From CAVTRI01 sp963737075 (GTDB lineage Bacteria; Actinomycetota; Acidimicrobiia; Acidimicrobiales; Palsa-688): a stretch of DNA of 64,000 nucleotides. This document shows positions 8,699 through 16,824 of this stretch, one piece after another. The notes beneath the pieces are model-generated. The model was not told where the DNA came from. It saw only the letters and a program-made list of their open reading frames with translations, and did not search any database. The position numbers were made by a program, and so were the translations under genes. The stretch spans positions 2,796,025-2,860,024 of the forward strand of contig CAVTRI010000002.1 of assembly GCA_963737075.1 (NCBI GenBank), in the 5' to 3' direction. The stretch's first letter is position 1. Every line of letters starts with the position of its first letter.

Positions 8699-10569
8699 AC
8701 GGCGACAGGTCTCCATCATCCTTCCCGGAATGGCTGGTGCAGCGCACCGCCCACGCGCTGGGCGGCCGTAGCTGGAGCCGGCGCAGCTTTCTGACCCGGA
8801 CAGCGGTCGTAGGGTCCGCGTTGACCGTCAATCCGCTACGGTTTGCCTTGCGGCCCGTGAGCGCCTACGCCGCCGTCTGCGGCACTGACGCCAGCTGCGC
8901 CGACGGTTACAGCGTGTTTTGTTGCACCATCAATAACGGCGGCAACTTCTGCCCTGAAGGCACGTTTACCGGTGGGTGGTGGAAGGCGGACGATTCGGGA
9001 TTCTGCTGCGGAGCCCCCCGCTACTACATCGACTGCAATGCAGCCTGCGCCAGTGGGTGGACCTGCGGATGCGAGACCAGTGCGGCGACCTGTGACAACA
9101 GGCTGATCGCCTGCAACCAGTTCCGCTACGGCCAGTGCAATCAAGAGATCGCCTGCTATGGCCCGGTGGTGTGCCGGTTGGTGACGTGCACCGCCCCGTG
9201 GGAGTTCGACCCCGCCTGCACCGCGTCATCCGCCACCGATGACAATACGGCCACCCACACTGCGCCGTGCCTTCCCGGAAATTGTCCATCGCCAATCATC
9301 ATGCGCTGGTCCGACCTCGGCGGTCCGGGCAGTTTCCTGGGACCGCAGGTGACTGTTGAGGCCCCGGCGCCCGCCGGTGGCGGCACGTGGGTGGAGTTCC
9401 AGAACGGGGCGATCTACAACGTGACTCCCGCTGGATTGCACGTCATTCACGGGATGATCTGGCTGCACTACGCCGCGCTCGGGGGTCCGGTCTCTTCTCT
9501 GGGATACCCCGCTACGGACGAGTTCGGGACCCCGGACGGCATCGGGCGATACAACCACTTCGAGAAGATGACGTCCGCTGGCCAGGTCGTCGACGCCGGG
9601 TCGATCTACTGGACGCCCGAGCTTGGGGCCTGGTCGATCCACGGCTCGATCCGGTTGAAGTGGGCGTCGCTGGGATGGGAGGCGGGAGCGTTGGGCTACC
9701 CGGTGACCGACGAGCTCGGTACGCCGGACGGGATCGGTCGGTACAACCACTTCTACAAGCTCAATGGTGCCGGCCAGGTGGTGGACGAGGGGTTGATCTA
9801 CTGGACGCCCCATCTAGGGGCATGGTCAACTCACGGGTTGATCCGACTGAAGTGGCAGTCGTTGGGCTGGGAGAGGGGCATCCTTGGTTACCCCGTGACG
9901 GATGAGTTCGGTACGCCGGACGGGATCGGTCGGTACAACCACTTCTACAAGCTCAATGGTGCCGCCCAGGTGGTGGACGAGGGGTCGATCTACTGGACGC
10001 CCGAGCACGGTGCGTGGTCGATCCACGGCGCTATTCATGCGAAATGGCAAGCGCTTGGATGGGAAGCCGGAGTGTTGGGGTATCCGGTGACCGATGAGTT
10101 CGGTACGCCGGAGGGGATCGGCCGGTTCAATCACTTTTACAAGCTCAATGGTGCCGCCCAGGTGGTGGACGAGGGGTCGATTTACTGGACGCCCGAGCAC
10201 GGTGCGTGGTCGATCCACGGCGCCATCCGCGTGACGTGGCAGTCGCTGGGTTGGGAGCGGGGTGTACTCGGCTATCCGGTCAGCGACGAGACAGGCACGG
10301 GGGACGGGATCGGCCGGTACAACCTGTTCGCCAAGCTCAACGCCTCGGGAACCACCACCTACCAGGGTGCCATCGTCTGGTCCCCAGGAACCGAAGCGCA
10401 TTACACCTACGGCGGGCTGTGGGCCACGTACTGGGCGGACGGCGGTCCAACGGGACCGTTGGGCTACCCGATCTCCGATCCGAGCCCGTCCGGCTCACTG
10501 ATCGTGCAGATCTTTCAGCACGGCACCCTGACATGGAACCCGGCGACAGGCGGTGTCACACGGTCTTGA
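8695..10569 (+). CDS. Tat-exported protein: cysteine-rich methylamine-dehydrogenase-light-chain-like domain fused to LGFP repeats
   Basis: 624 residues from GTG 8695 (GTGA overlap). The N-terminus has a twin-arginine signal (SRRSFLTRTAVVG) about 30 residues in. The next about 140 residues hold 20 cysteines. Their order (FCPEGTFTGGWW, YYIDCNAAC, WTCGC, EIACYG, LVTCT) follows the light chain MauA of methylamine dehydrogenase, compared from memory. The rest (from about residue 200) is LGFP repeats (LGYPVTDEFGTPDGIGRY), five regular 64-residue units plus degenerate ones at both ends. LGFP repeats occur in actinobacterial cell-wall proteins. The second MauA cofactor tryptophan appears to be Ala here, so a structural or binding role is more likely than amine oxidation. 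Confidence 0.8.
   Translation: MNGDRSPSSFPEWLVQRTAHALGGRSWSRRSFLTRTAVVGSALTVNPLRFALRPVSAYAAVCGTDASCADGYSVFCCTINNGGNFCPEGTFTGGWWKADDSGFCCGAPRYYIDCNAACASGWTCGCETSAATCDNRLIACNQFRYGQCNQEIACYGPVVCRLVTCTAPWEFDPACTASSATDDNTATHTAPCLPGNCPSPIIMRWSDLGGPGSFLGPQVTVEAPAPAGGGTWVEFQNGAIYNVTPAGLHVIHGMIWLHYAALGGPVSSLGYPATDEFGTPDGIGRYNHFEKMTSAGQVVDAGSIYWTPELGAWSIHGSIRLKWASLGWEAGALGYPVTDELGTPDGIGRYNHFYKLNGAGQVVDEGLIYWTPHLGAWSTHGLIRLKWQSLGWERGILGYPVTDEFGTPDGIGRYNHFYKLNGAAQVVDEGSIYWTPEHGAWSIHGAIHAKWQALGWEAGVLGYPVTDEFGTPEGIGRFNHFYKLNGAAQVVDEGSIYWTPEHGAWSIHGAIRVTWQSLGWERGVLGYPVSDETGTGDGIGRYNLFAKLNASGTTTYQGAIVWSPGTEAHYTYGGLWATYWADGGPTGPLGYPISDPSPSGSLIVQIFQHGTLTWNPATGGVTRS
9440..10400. repeat. Tandem 192-bp units encoding LGFP repeats
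   Basis: The GGTACGCCGGACGGGATCGG-type core recurs at 9523, 9715, 9907, 10099 and (diverged) 10291, an exact spacing of 192 bases (64 codons). The middle copies are close to identical at the DNA level, which shows recent duplication or gene conversion within the gene. Confidence 0.85.
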
Positions 10570-10582
10570 CAGGGTGGTGCCG

Positions 10583-11734
10583 TCAGGGCACGAGCGTCGT
10601 TCCGGTCACAGTGAGGGTGAGGAGATACCAGACCGTAGCCGCGCCGCATACGACGCCCGCCGCGAGCCACCACCGCCGCAACAAGACTCCGGCGGCCATG
10701 CACAGGGGGAAGGCGGTGAGCACGAAACGCGGGCGAAGGCCGAGCGGGATGGAGAACAGGGCCAGGACGAGGACGATTGCGGTGTAGATCACGAGCGTCG
10801 CCGGAGGCCGGACACGCAAGAGCATCACGAACAGAATGGCGGCCAGGACGGTCGACAGCGCCGTTACCCAGTAGTTCGGATACGCGAATCCGTGATTGCC
10901 GAACTGATGGGCGACAGTCAACGGTGCCTTCAAGGTGACGTGCTCTCCCCACCCGTCCTTCTCGGCGTGAAACCACGCTGTCCAGGAGCCGGTCGTGGCG
11001 CGCAGATAGGCAAACCAGCCGACGATGCCGAGCGGAGAGACGAGGACAGCGACGCTCGACCGCCACTCGCGCCTCTCCCGCACCGCTATCCAGCTGGCCC
11101 ACGCGCAGCAGGCGATCAGCGCTACGCCGTCAGACCGGGTAGCCCCTGCCAGAGCGGCCGCGACGCCCGCCAAGATCCAGCTCCGGCGTCGCAAGAGCAG
11201 GAGGCACAGGCAAGCGAAGGTCAGGAACAGTGGCTCCGAGTAGCCGAGCGAGAAGATGAACGCGCCCGGAAGAAAGCACAGCACGAGGGTTGAGCGGTCC
11301 GCTGCGCTCTTGTCCCAGACGTCCGTCGCGAGGATCCAGAAGGCGAGGACCATCGTCAGCTCGGTGATTGCTGCGGCAAGCAGTTCGGCGCGCATCCACG
11401 TAAGCGGCAGAACGGCGTGCACGACACGAATTGCAGTGGGAAACCCGGGGAAGAAGGCGAGCGTGCTGGCGCCGTGGGGGACGGTGTGCGGCCAGCCGTC
11501 CTCGGCAGCGGCTTGGTACCACGCTCCGTCCCATCCCGTGAAACCGAGGAGGGACAGGCTCGGATGCGATCCCCGCGCGACCACCAGGACAACCGTTTGG
11601 AAGGCGCGCGCCGCGACAAGAATGGCGGCGGGACGCGACAGATCGACGAGCCGGCACCGGGCAGAGACACGGGACCGGTTGGGAAGCCCGGCAGGGCGGG
11701 TTGGGGTCCTCGTAACCATTTGGCTGTGGGTCAT
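10583..11734 (-). CDS. PIG-V-like GT-C mannosyltransferase
   Basis: 383 residues with about eight to nine hydrophobic segments. Marks of the PIG-V/GPI-mannosyltransferase-2 group are GWDGAWYQAAAEDGW (the Asp-bearing first loop near residue 67), AFFPGFP near residue 92, and GATRSDGVALI in the middle. Related actinobacterial enzymes add mannose from polyprenyl-phosphate-mannose outside the membrane. Its ATG overlaps the stop of the upstream miniprotein (TCAT on the plus strand), so it closes the exporter/glycosyltransferase operon. It converges on the LGFP gene with a 13-base gap. Confidence 0.8.
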   Translation of the reverse strand: MTHSQMVTRTPTRPAGLPNRSRVSARCRLVDLSRPAAILVAARAFQTVVLVVARGSHPSLSLLGFTGWDGAWYQAAAEDGWPHTVPHGASTLAFFPGFPTAIRVVHAVLPLTWMRAELLAAAITELTMVLAFWILATDVWDKSAADRSTLVLCFLPGAFIFSLGYSEPLFLTFACLCLLLLRRRSWILAGVAAALAGATRSDGVALIACCAWASWIAVRERREWRSSVAVLVSPLGIVGWFAYLRATTGSWTAWFHAEKDGWGEHVTLKAPLTVAHQFGNHGFAYPNYWVTALSTVLAAILFVMLLRVRPPATLVIYTAIVLVLALFSIPLGLRPRFVLTAFPLCMAAGVLLRRWWLAAGVVCGAATVWYLLTLTVTGTTLVP

Positions 11735-11862
11735 TCAGGAACCGAGTCGGGGTCTAGCCGATGCAACCTCTGTAGCACTGCGGCGTGCTGGCGGAGCACG
11801 TCGACGACGAGGATCGCGATCAGAGCGAGCGCCATGGCACAGAGGACGACTAGCGCGGTCAC
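11731..11862 (-). CDS. 43-residue single-helix membrane miniprotein
   Basis: GTG 11862 overlaps the MauE-like stop (GTGA) and its own stop overlaps the next ATG (ATGA), so the coupling at both ends supports it as a real gene. It has one hydrophobic helix (LVVLCAMALALIAILVV) and then a basic amphipathic tail (DVLRQHAAVLQRLHRLDP). That tail recalls the segment just after the membrane helix of the MauD-like protein (GLLRSYAGLLKRIDAIEAL), as if this were the MauD anchor without a thioredoxin domain. Function unknown. It may be a partner of the MauE-like protein or a remnant. Confidence 0.65.
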   Translation of the reverse strand: MTALVVLCAMALALIAILVVDVLRQHAAVLQRLHRLDPDSVPE

Positions 11863-12374
11863 TGAGCTCGCCTCATGGGGGTCCGGGCTTGGCCGTTGTC
11901 GAGCGCCAGATACGCCAACCAGGCGGTGACTACCGCCAGGATGACGAACGGCAGGCCCGCGAGCGGTTGATGTTCGACGACACGCGCCACCCCCCACGGG
12001 CCCGCAGCGGTCGCGAGCGCGATCAGCACCGCGAGGAAGGCGTTGATGACCACGTGGCGTACGGTTGGCTGCTCGCCCTCGCCGCCGAAGCAGCCACACG
12101 ACTTCATAGCCGGGCGGCGACGGGCCGCGGCGACGAAGGCCGCAAACCCGGCGAATGTGGCGGCCAGCAGTCCACTGGCCCACGTCCACCCCGTGACGAG
12201 GACCGTAACGGCCAGACCGACCTCAACCGCTGCGCCGCCGCGCACGGGCAGGGCGCGTGCCGGAATACCGAAGGAGTCCAGGGCGGACACCGCGCTCTCA
12301 GGTGAACGGACCTTCGCCAGGCCAGCGGCCAGGCTGAGCAGGGCGGCCACCATCAGCGGGCCGGACCAGATCAC
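11859..12374 (-). CDS. MauE/DoxX-like redox-associated membrane protein
   Basis: 171 residues, GTG start, four to five hydrophobic segments. After the third is the loop MKSCGCFGGEGEQ, the CxC motif typical of MauE-family proteins, which are four-helix membrane thiol oxidoreductases related in layout to VKOR/DsbB. MauE works with MauD in forming the six disulfides of the methylamine dehydrogenase light chain. Here the gene is part of the exporter operon and faces the MauD-like/MauA-like genes across the LGFP coding region. The assignment to MauE is good; the client protein is inferred. Confidence 0.85.
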   Translation of the reverse strand: MIWSGPLMVAALLSLAAGLAKVRSPESAVSALDSFGIPARALPVRGGAAVEVGLAVTVLVTGWTWASGLLAATFAGFAAFVAAARRRPAMKSCGCFGGEGEQPTVRHVVINAFLAVLIALATAAGPWGVARVVEHQPLAGLPFVILAVVTAWLAYLALDNGQARTPMRRAQ

Positions 12375-12407
12375 GCCTTGAAATCGTAGTCGGGGAGATG
12401 CCGCCGG

Positions 12408-13604
12408 TTAGGCCTCCGCCCGGGAATGCGCGCCGTGCCGCGCCGCGACCGCGGTCAGGAACGCTTGGTACCGGGGGATCAGGGCGTCCCACGCGAACCA
12501 CCGGTTCACATAGGCCCGTCCAGCCTCGCCGAGATGCGCCCGCAGGACGTGATCGGCCAGTAGGCGGTCCATTTCCACCTCGAAGGAGCCGTAGGAGCGG
12601 AATGGCAGCCCACCTGCGGCCCGCCGACAGTGACCAGCGGTTACGGCACCCCTGGCGTCGACGAGGGCGGGAGTGCCCACGGACCACGCCTCGAGCAGGA
12701 CGAGCGAGAACGATTCGTGCGCCGACGGCGAGACGAGCAACGCGGCTTCCCGCAGGGCCCCCCATTTGACCGTTTCGCTGACGGGTCCGGTCACGATGAT
12801 GTCGGGATGGGGAGGCGGCGCAGTGTTGACGGGCCCGGCGAATACCAGCTTTGTCGGACCGGGGCGCCGGGTCTTATACGCGGCGAACCACTCCGCCAAG
12901 TACGTCGTGCCCTTCAGTTCGTCCACCCGCCCGAGACAGAGCACGAACGGGTCGTGGCCGACACCGAGCTCCGCTCGCGCGTCGTCCGTGCCCGGTTGCG
13001 GATCGACGCCCAGGCCAATGAGCGCTTGGGGCACTGCAGCCACGTTCGGGACGACGCGCTCGGTCAGCTCCCGTTCGGCCATGTCCATGAAAACCAGGCC
13101 GCCCGTTCTTGTGAAGACGTCCTTGAAGATTGGGAGGTAGATGGGGGGCTCGTCGTGAGCGGCTGGATGGAGCACCGTCCGCGTGCCGAGCCGGCGTACG
13201 GCGTGGACCGTGGGCCAATAGAGGTAGGGATAGAGAAGCACGAGGTCGGCGTCGCTGGCCGCTGCGGCGTCGAGGGCTTCCGGGCAGGTGGGGCCCTGCA
13301 GGTCGATCCATCGGTTGGCATCAACAGTCCTAGCCTGGTTGGGCGCGGCCAACACAGCTTGCGATTGGGTGTCGAAGTCGGCGGAGCGCTCGCCCGAGCG
13401 GAAGCGGTGGACGGTCACCCCATTAACGGAGGTGGGCCCTTCAGGGTAGGCGTGTCCCCATGTGGCTGCATCCAGAGCGGTGGTCGTGTATACGTCGACC
13501 GTCCAACCTGCGTCGATGAGATTCTCAGCGAGCCGTCGGGCAGCGTGCTCGGCACCGCCGATGACCTCCACACCGTAACGCGGTACGAGGTACGCGACCC
13601 GCAT
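12408..13604 (-). CDS. GT4-family glycosyltransferase
   Basis: 398 residues from ATG 13604, which overlaps the stop of the upstream GT4 gene by one base; a longer start at 13619 is possible. It is a GT-B protein with an N-terminal acceptor domain (GGAEHAARRLAENL) and a C-terminal donor domain with LCLGRVDELKG near residue 215. The catalytic ESFSLVLLE (E-x7-E) is near residue 300. The region after it (DARGAVTAGHCRRAAGGLPF) is shared with the GT4 gene at 19231 but not with classical members. Probable retaining glycosyl transfer from a GDP- or UDP-sugar, on the cytoplasmic side, before export by Wzm/Wzt. Confidence 0.88.
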   Translation of the reverse strand: MRVAYLVPRYGVEVIGGAEHAARRLAENLIDAGWTVDVYTTTALDAATWGHAYPEGPTSVNGVTVHRFRSGERSADFDTQSQAVLAAPNQARTVDANRWIDLQGPTCPEALDAAAASDADLVLLYPYLYWPTVHAVRRLGTRTVLHPAAHDEPPIYLPIFKDVFTRTGGLVFMDMAERELTERVVPNVAAVPQALIGLGVDPQPGTDDARAELGVGHDPFVLCLGRVDELKGTTYLAEWFAAYKTRRPGPTKLVFAGPVNTAPPPHPDIIVTGPVSETVKWGALREAALLVSPSAHESFSLVLLEAWSVGTPALVDARGAVTAGHCRRAAGGLPFRSYGSFEVEMDRLLADHVLRAHLGEAGRAYVNRWFAWDALIPRYQAFLTAVAARHGAHSRAEA

Positions 13605-14698
13605 CAGCTGTGAATCCATTCCCGCAGCGCTGCTGCCATCACCGGTCGGACCCTGTCAAGCGCCAGGCCGCGGGCGCGAGCGCGGCCTGCCGCCTGGAGG
13701 CAGGCACGACGATCCCGATCGAGGGCGAGATGGACCGCGGCGGCCACGGAGGCTGCGACAGGCTGCGACCGGCCGTCGAACGGAAGCAGCACGCCGGCCG
13801 GTCCGACGGTCTCTGGGACCGCCGCTGCCGCGAGCGCGATGACGGGGACGCTGTGCCACATGGCTTCGAGGACCGGGACACAGAACCCCTCGTGCTCGGA
13901 GAGGCATACGAACACGTCTGCCTGACGGTAGTGAGCAGTCAGCTGTCGACTCGTCACCCGACCGATGAGAGTCACTATGCCACCTAACCCGAGGTCGTGG
14001 ATCTGCTTACCCAAGGCAGCAACATAGGGTTCTGACGCCGGGGGGCCGACGAGCCGCAATCGGGCGCCCGGGTCATAGAGATGGCGGTATGCAGCAAAGG
14101 CGGCGACTACCCGGTGCTGGCACTTGTTGGCGGCGAAGCGGCCGATGAAGAGCCAGTCGCTGCTTTCGCTCCCCTTTCCGCGACCGAGGGACGCCTCGTG
14201 AGCTTCGTCGGTCGTGGCGGCCAGCCCTTCGAGGTCGATCAGCAGAGGGATCTTGCTCACGTGGGCGTATCCGAGCTCGCGGAGCTCGTGAGCGCTGAAA
14301 GAGGATGGGGCGACCGCCCAGTCCGCGCGGTGCACCAGCTGGTGGTGCTGGCGGAGGCCCCACTCGACGCCGTAGGTGGCAGCGGGATCCCACGGGCGCA
14401 GGTATCGCAAGGGTGTGAGGTTGTGGTAGTAGATCGCAAGCGGTTCCGGGCGTTTCAGGAGATACTCAACGACATCGGAGCCGATGGCGTGGTGATAGAT
14501 CGCTCGGTCATCTGGTTCGGCCATCGACGCGTGACATTCCAGCGAGAGGGCCTGCCCCGGGAAGCCGTCGCGGATGTCCGGGGAGAAGACCTCCGACAAG
14601 AGACCAAGATCTTCCCGAATGAGCCGTTGCATCTGCACCAGGTGGTCGCCGACTGCACCCGCCTCGGCGCACGGGACGAACTGATGAATGGCCACCAT
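13604..14698 (-). CDS. GT4-family glycosyltransferase (paralogue A of a tandem pair)
   Basis: 364 residues. ATG 14698 overlaps the stop of the upstream paralogue (TGATG), and the two proteins begin alike (MVAIHQFVP / MTAVHQFVP). The donor domain has DWLFIGRFAANKCQHRVV near residue 175 and the catalytic EGFCVPVLE near residue 280. The best explanation is a local gene duplication followed by divergence, giving two linkages or two residues of the same glycan. The frame stays open well upstream of 14698, but that part only shadows the neighbour. Confidence 0.88.
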   Translation of the reverse strand: MVAIHQFVPCAEAGAVGDHLVQMQRLIREDLGLLSEVFSPDIRDGFPGQALSLECHASMAEPDDRAIYHHAIGSDVVEYLLKRPEPLAIYYHNLTPLRYLRPWDPAATYGVEWGLRQHHQLVHRADWAVAPSSFSAHELRELGYAHVSKIPLLIDLEGLAATTDEAHEASLGRGKGSESSDWLFIGRFAANKCQHRVVAAFAAYRHLYDPGARLRLVGPPASEPYVAALGKQIHDLGLGGIVTLIGRVTSRQLTAHYRQADVFVCLSEHEGFCVPVLEAMWHSVPVIALAAAAVPETVGPAGVLLPFDGRSQPVAASVAAAVHLALDRDRRACLQAAGRARARGLALDRVRPVMAAALREWIHS

Positions 14699-15795
14699 CA
14701 CGATCCGATGATGCGACCGATGGCGTCGGCGAACCGCGCAGAGGTGATGCGCAGGTCGAAGTCGGCTGCGCGCTGCTGCCCCGCTGCCTTCATGTCGGCG
14801 TTCAGGTGGTCGTCGGCGACAGCGCGATGAACCGCGGCGGCGACGACCGCGGGACTGGTTGCGCGGTCGGCGTCGGTTGGCAGGAGGATCCCTGCGCCGC
14901 CGACCGTCTCGGCAACGGCGGACGAGGCGAGCGCGACGACAGGCACCCGATGCCACATGGCCTCGATGACCGGCACACAAAAGCCTTCGTGTTCTGACAC
15001 CGAGACGAAGACGTCGGCATTTAGGTAGTAGGAGACCATCTCGGGCTGGGAGACCGGTCCCGTGATGCGAACTGCTCCGCACAGGCCGAGTGAGGTGACG
15101 AGCGCTTCCAGAGCAAGCGAATAGGAGTGGGACGAGCTTCCTCCAACCAATGTGAGTCGGGCGTGAGGATCGTACAGGCGGCGGTAGACGGCGAGCGCCC
15201 GGATGAGTTGGTGCTGCGCCTTGTTCGGGCTCACGCGTCCCACAAAGATCCACTCAGCTCCGCCGGATGTCCGCTCCGCGCGGAGCCGTCGCAGCACCAG
15301 GCTGTCGTGCGTGCTTCCCAGGACGTCGTAGTCGATGAGCACTGGAACCACACAGGTGTTGCGGTAGCCCGCGAGATCGAGCTCCGTTCGGTTGTAGCCG
15401 GAGTCCGCCACGGCAGCGACGGTGCGCTTCGCGAGCCGTCGAAGCTGGGATCGTCCCTGCTCGAGCGCGGGGACGTACACGGGCTCCCAAGGGCGAAAAT
15501 ACTTGGCCGGCGTGATGTTGTGGTAGTTGACGATGATCGGTTCGGGCCGACCCAGCAAAAAATCCCCCATGGCATGCCCGATGGACAGCTGGTAGAGGAG
15601 CCAAGTCCCCATGTGCGTGTCTGCCGGGTAAGACGAGAAGCTGAAGATCCCGTCCTGCAGGGCGCCCTCGCTTTGACCGACATAGGTGCGCGTTTCGAGG
15701 CCCATACCACGAAGAACCTTTGTGGCTTCGAGCACGTGAGTTGCTACCGCGGACGGCGCGTCCATTGACGGGACGAACTGGTGAACTGCAGTCAA
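14698..15795 (-). CDS. GT4-family glycosyltransferase (paralogue B of a tandem pair)
   Basis: 365 residues, with TTG 15795 as the start that gives the conserved MTAVHQFVP opening. The donor-site motif is WIFVGRVSPNKAQHQLI near residue 185, and the E-x7-E pair is EGFCVPVIE near residue 285. It is very similar in layout to the next gene downstream (13604). The upstream methyltransferase-like gene ends 21 bases away, so it belongs to the exporter operon. Confidence 0.88.
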   Translation of the reverse strand: MTAVHQFVPSMDAPSAVATHVLEATKVLRGMGLETRTYVGQSEGALQDGIFSFSSYPADTHMGTWLLYQLSIGHAMGDFLLGRPEPIIVNYHNITPAKYFRPWEPVYVPALEQGRSQLRRLAKRTVAAVADSGYNRTELDLAGYRNTCVVPVLIDYDVLGSTHDSLVLRRLRAERTSGGAEWIFVGRVSPNKAQHQLIRALAVYRRLYDPHARLTLVGGSSSHSYSLALEALVTSLGLCGAVRITGPVSQPEMVSYYLNADVFVSVSEHEGFCVPVIEAMWHRVPVVALASSAVAETVGGAGILLPTDADRATSPAVVAAAVHRAVADDHLNADMKAAGQQRAADFDLRITSARFADAIGRIIGS

Positions 15796-15816
15796 GGCAG
15801 GTGGCGCGTTCGCCGA

Positions 15817-16824
15817 TCAGCGCTTCGCCGCGATGGCGAAGCCTGGTACCTCAGCTTGAAGGTATGCAGGACAGGTGTGCTCGGAGACGTTGCGGAGTGA
15901 CCGGGCCTCGAAGAGCGCCCGCCACGTTGGTGCGGTCAGGGGATGGCCCGGTGACAGCTCCGCGAGCACGCGTCGCTGGCTGGACCACACACTCGGATCG
16001 TGGCTAATGACGATGATGGAACCCTCCGGTGCCAGTCGCGAGATACCGAGATCGAGGAGCGCAAGCATCCCGTCAGGGGTTCGGCGGTCGACGCAACCAC
16101 AGAGCACGATGCCCGCCAGCGACTCCTCGTCGATCAGCGTCAGATGGCGCTCGGGCCGAGCCGTGCGGGCATCGAGGCCACGCAGCACAACATCGAGCAC
16201 GGCGGTCTCGTCTGGGTCCACGCCGTACCCGTCAATACCGGCCGCGCAAAGGTCGCCGAGCAGCCGGCCATCGCCGCACTCGGCGACCAGCACTCGCCCC
16301 TTGAGATGGGAGAGCGCCTCCGCGCAAACCTCGGCCCAATCCCCGGTGGGGAGCTCAAAACGTCCAGTGAGCTTGGGAGCCAGCTGGAGAGCGGCCGAAT
16401 CGGCGTGTGCAACGGCTGTTTCCACCGCGTCCAGCCGCTCGGCAAGGCCCCGCACCGTGCGAGCCAACCCCTGCGCGAGTCCCCCCACCTGCATGGCAAG
16501 ATAGCTCAAGTCGGCCCGGACGGCTCGGCGGATCACCCTTCGGGCCTCCCGCAGTGCAGGGTGTCGGTCGGGGAGCGGAGTCAACGTGTCGATGGTCGTT
16601 GAGGCATCGATCTTTTCCAGGAGGATGTCCAGGTCCGCTTCCACGGCTCCCACGGGAGCGACGCGGGCGAAGGCGGCGTCGAGTTGGCGTTCGAACTCGG
16701 GAGTCAGGTCTCCCGCCAGGCGACGCTGGCGCACCTCGCGGTCGATCTCAGCATTCAGCTGACGAAGGTCCAGCGTCCTCCCCGGATCCGACGCCGACGA
16801 GGCGTCACGGTCGGCCGATGTCAC
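15817..16824 (-). CDS. Coiled-coil plus SAM-methyltransferase-like protein of the exporter operon
   Basis: 335 residues from a GTG that overlaps the Wzt stop (GTGA). Residues 15-150 are helical and charged (LRQLNAEIDREVRQRRLAGD), a probable coiled coil. The C-terminal half is a Rossmann fold with VLVAECGDGRLLGDLCAAG and YGVDPDETAVLD, so motif I is degenerate (E-C-G-D-G). Its N-terminal half resembles that of the methyltransferase at 21494. Coiled-coil methyltransferases next to Wzm/Wzt, such as WbdD, modify the end of a polysaccharide and fix its length. That role is possible here, but no kinase domain is present. Confidence 0.65.
   Translation of the reverse strand: MTSADRDASSASDPGRTLDLRQLNAEIDREVRQRRLAGDLTPEFERQLDAAFARVAPVGAVEADLDILLEKIDASTTIDTLTPLPDRHPALREARRVIRRAVRADLSYLAMQVGGLAQGLARTVRGLAERLDAVETAVAHADSAALQLAPKLTGRFELPTGDWAEVCAEALSHLKGRVLVAECGDGRLLGDLCAAGIDGYGVDPDETAVLDVVLRGLDARTARPERHLTLIDEESLAGIVLCGCVDRRTPDGMLALLDLGISRLAPEGSIIVISHDPSVWSSQRRVLAELSPGHPLTAPTWRALFEARSLRNVSEHTCPAYLQAEVPGFAIAAKR

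Noticed and set aside
8695..9260. Functional methylamine dehydrogenase
   Set aside because: No heavy-chain, MauG or amicyanin genes were seen and one cofactor Trp seems lost.
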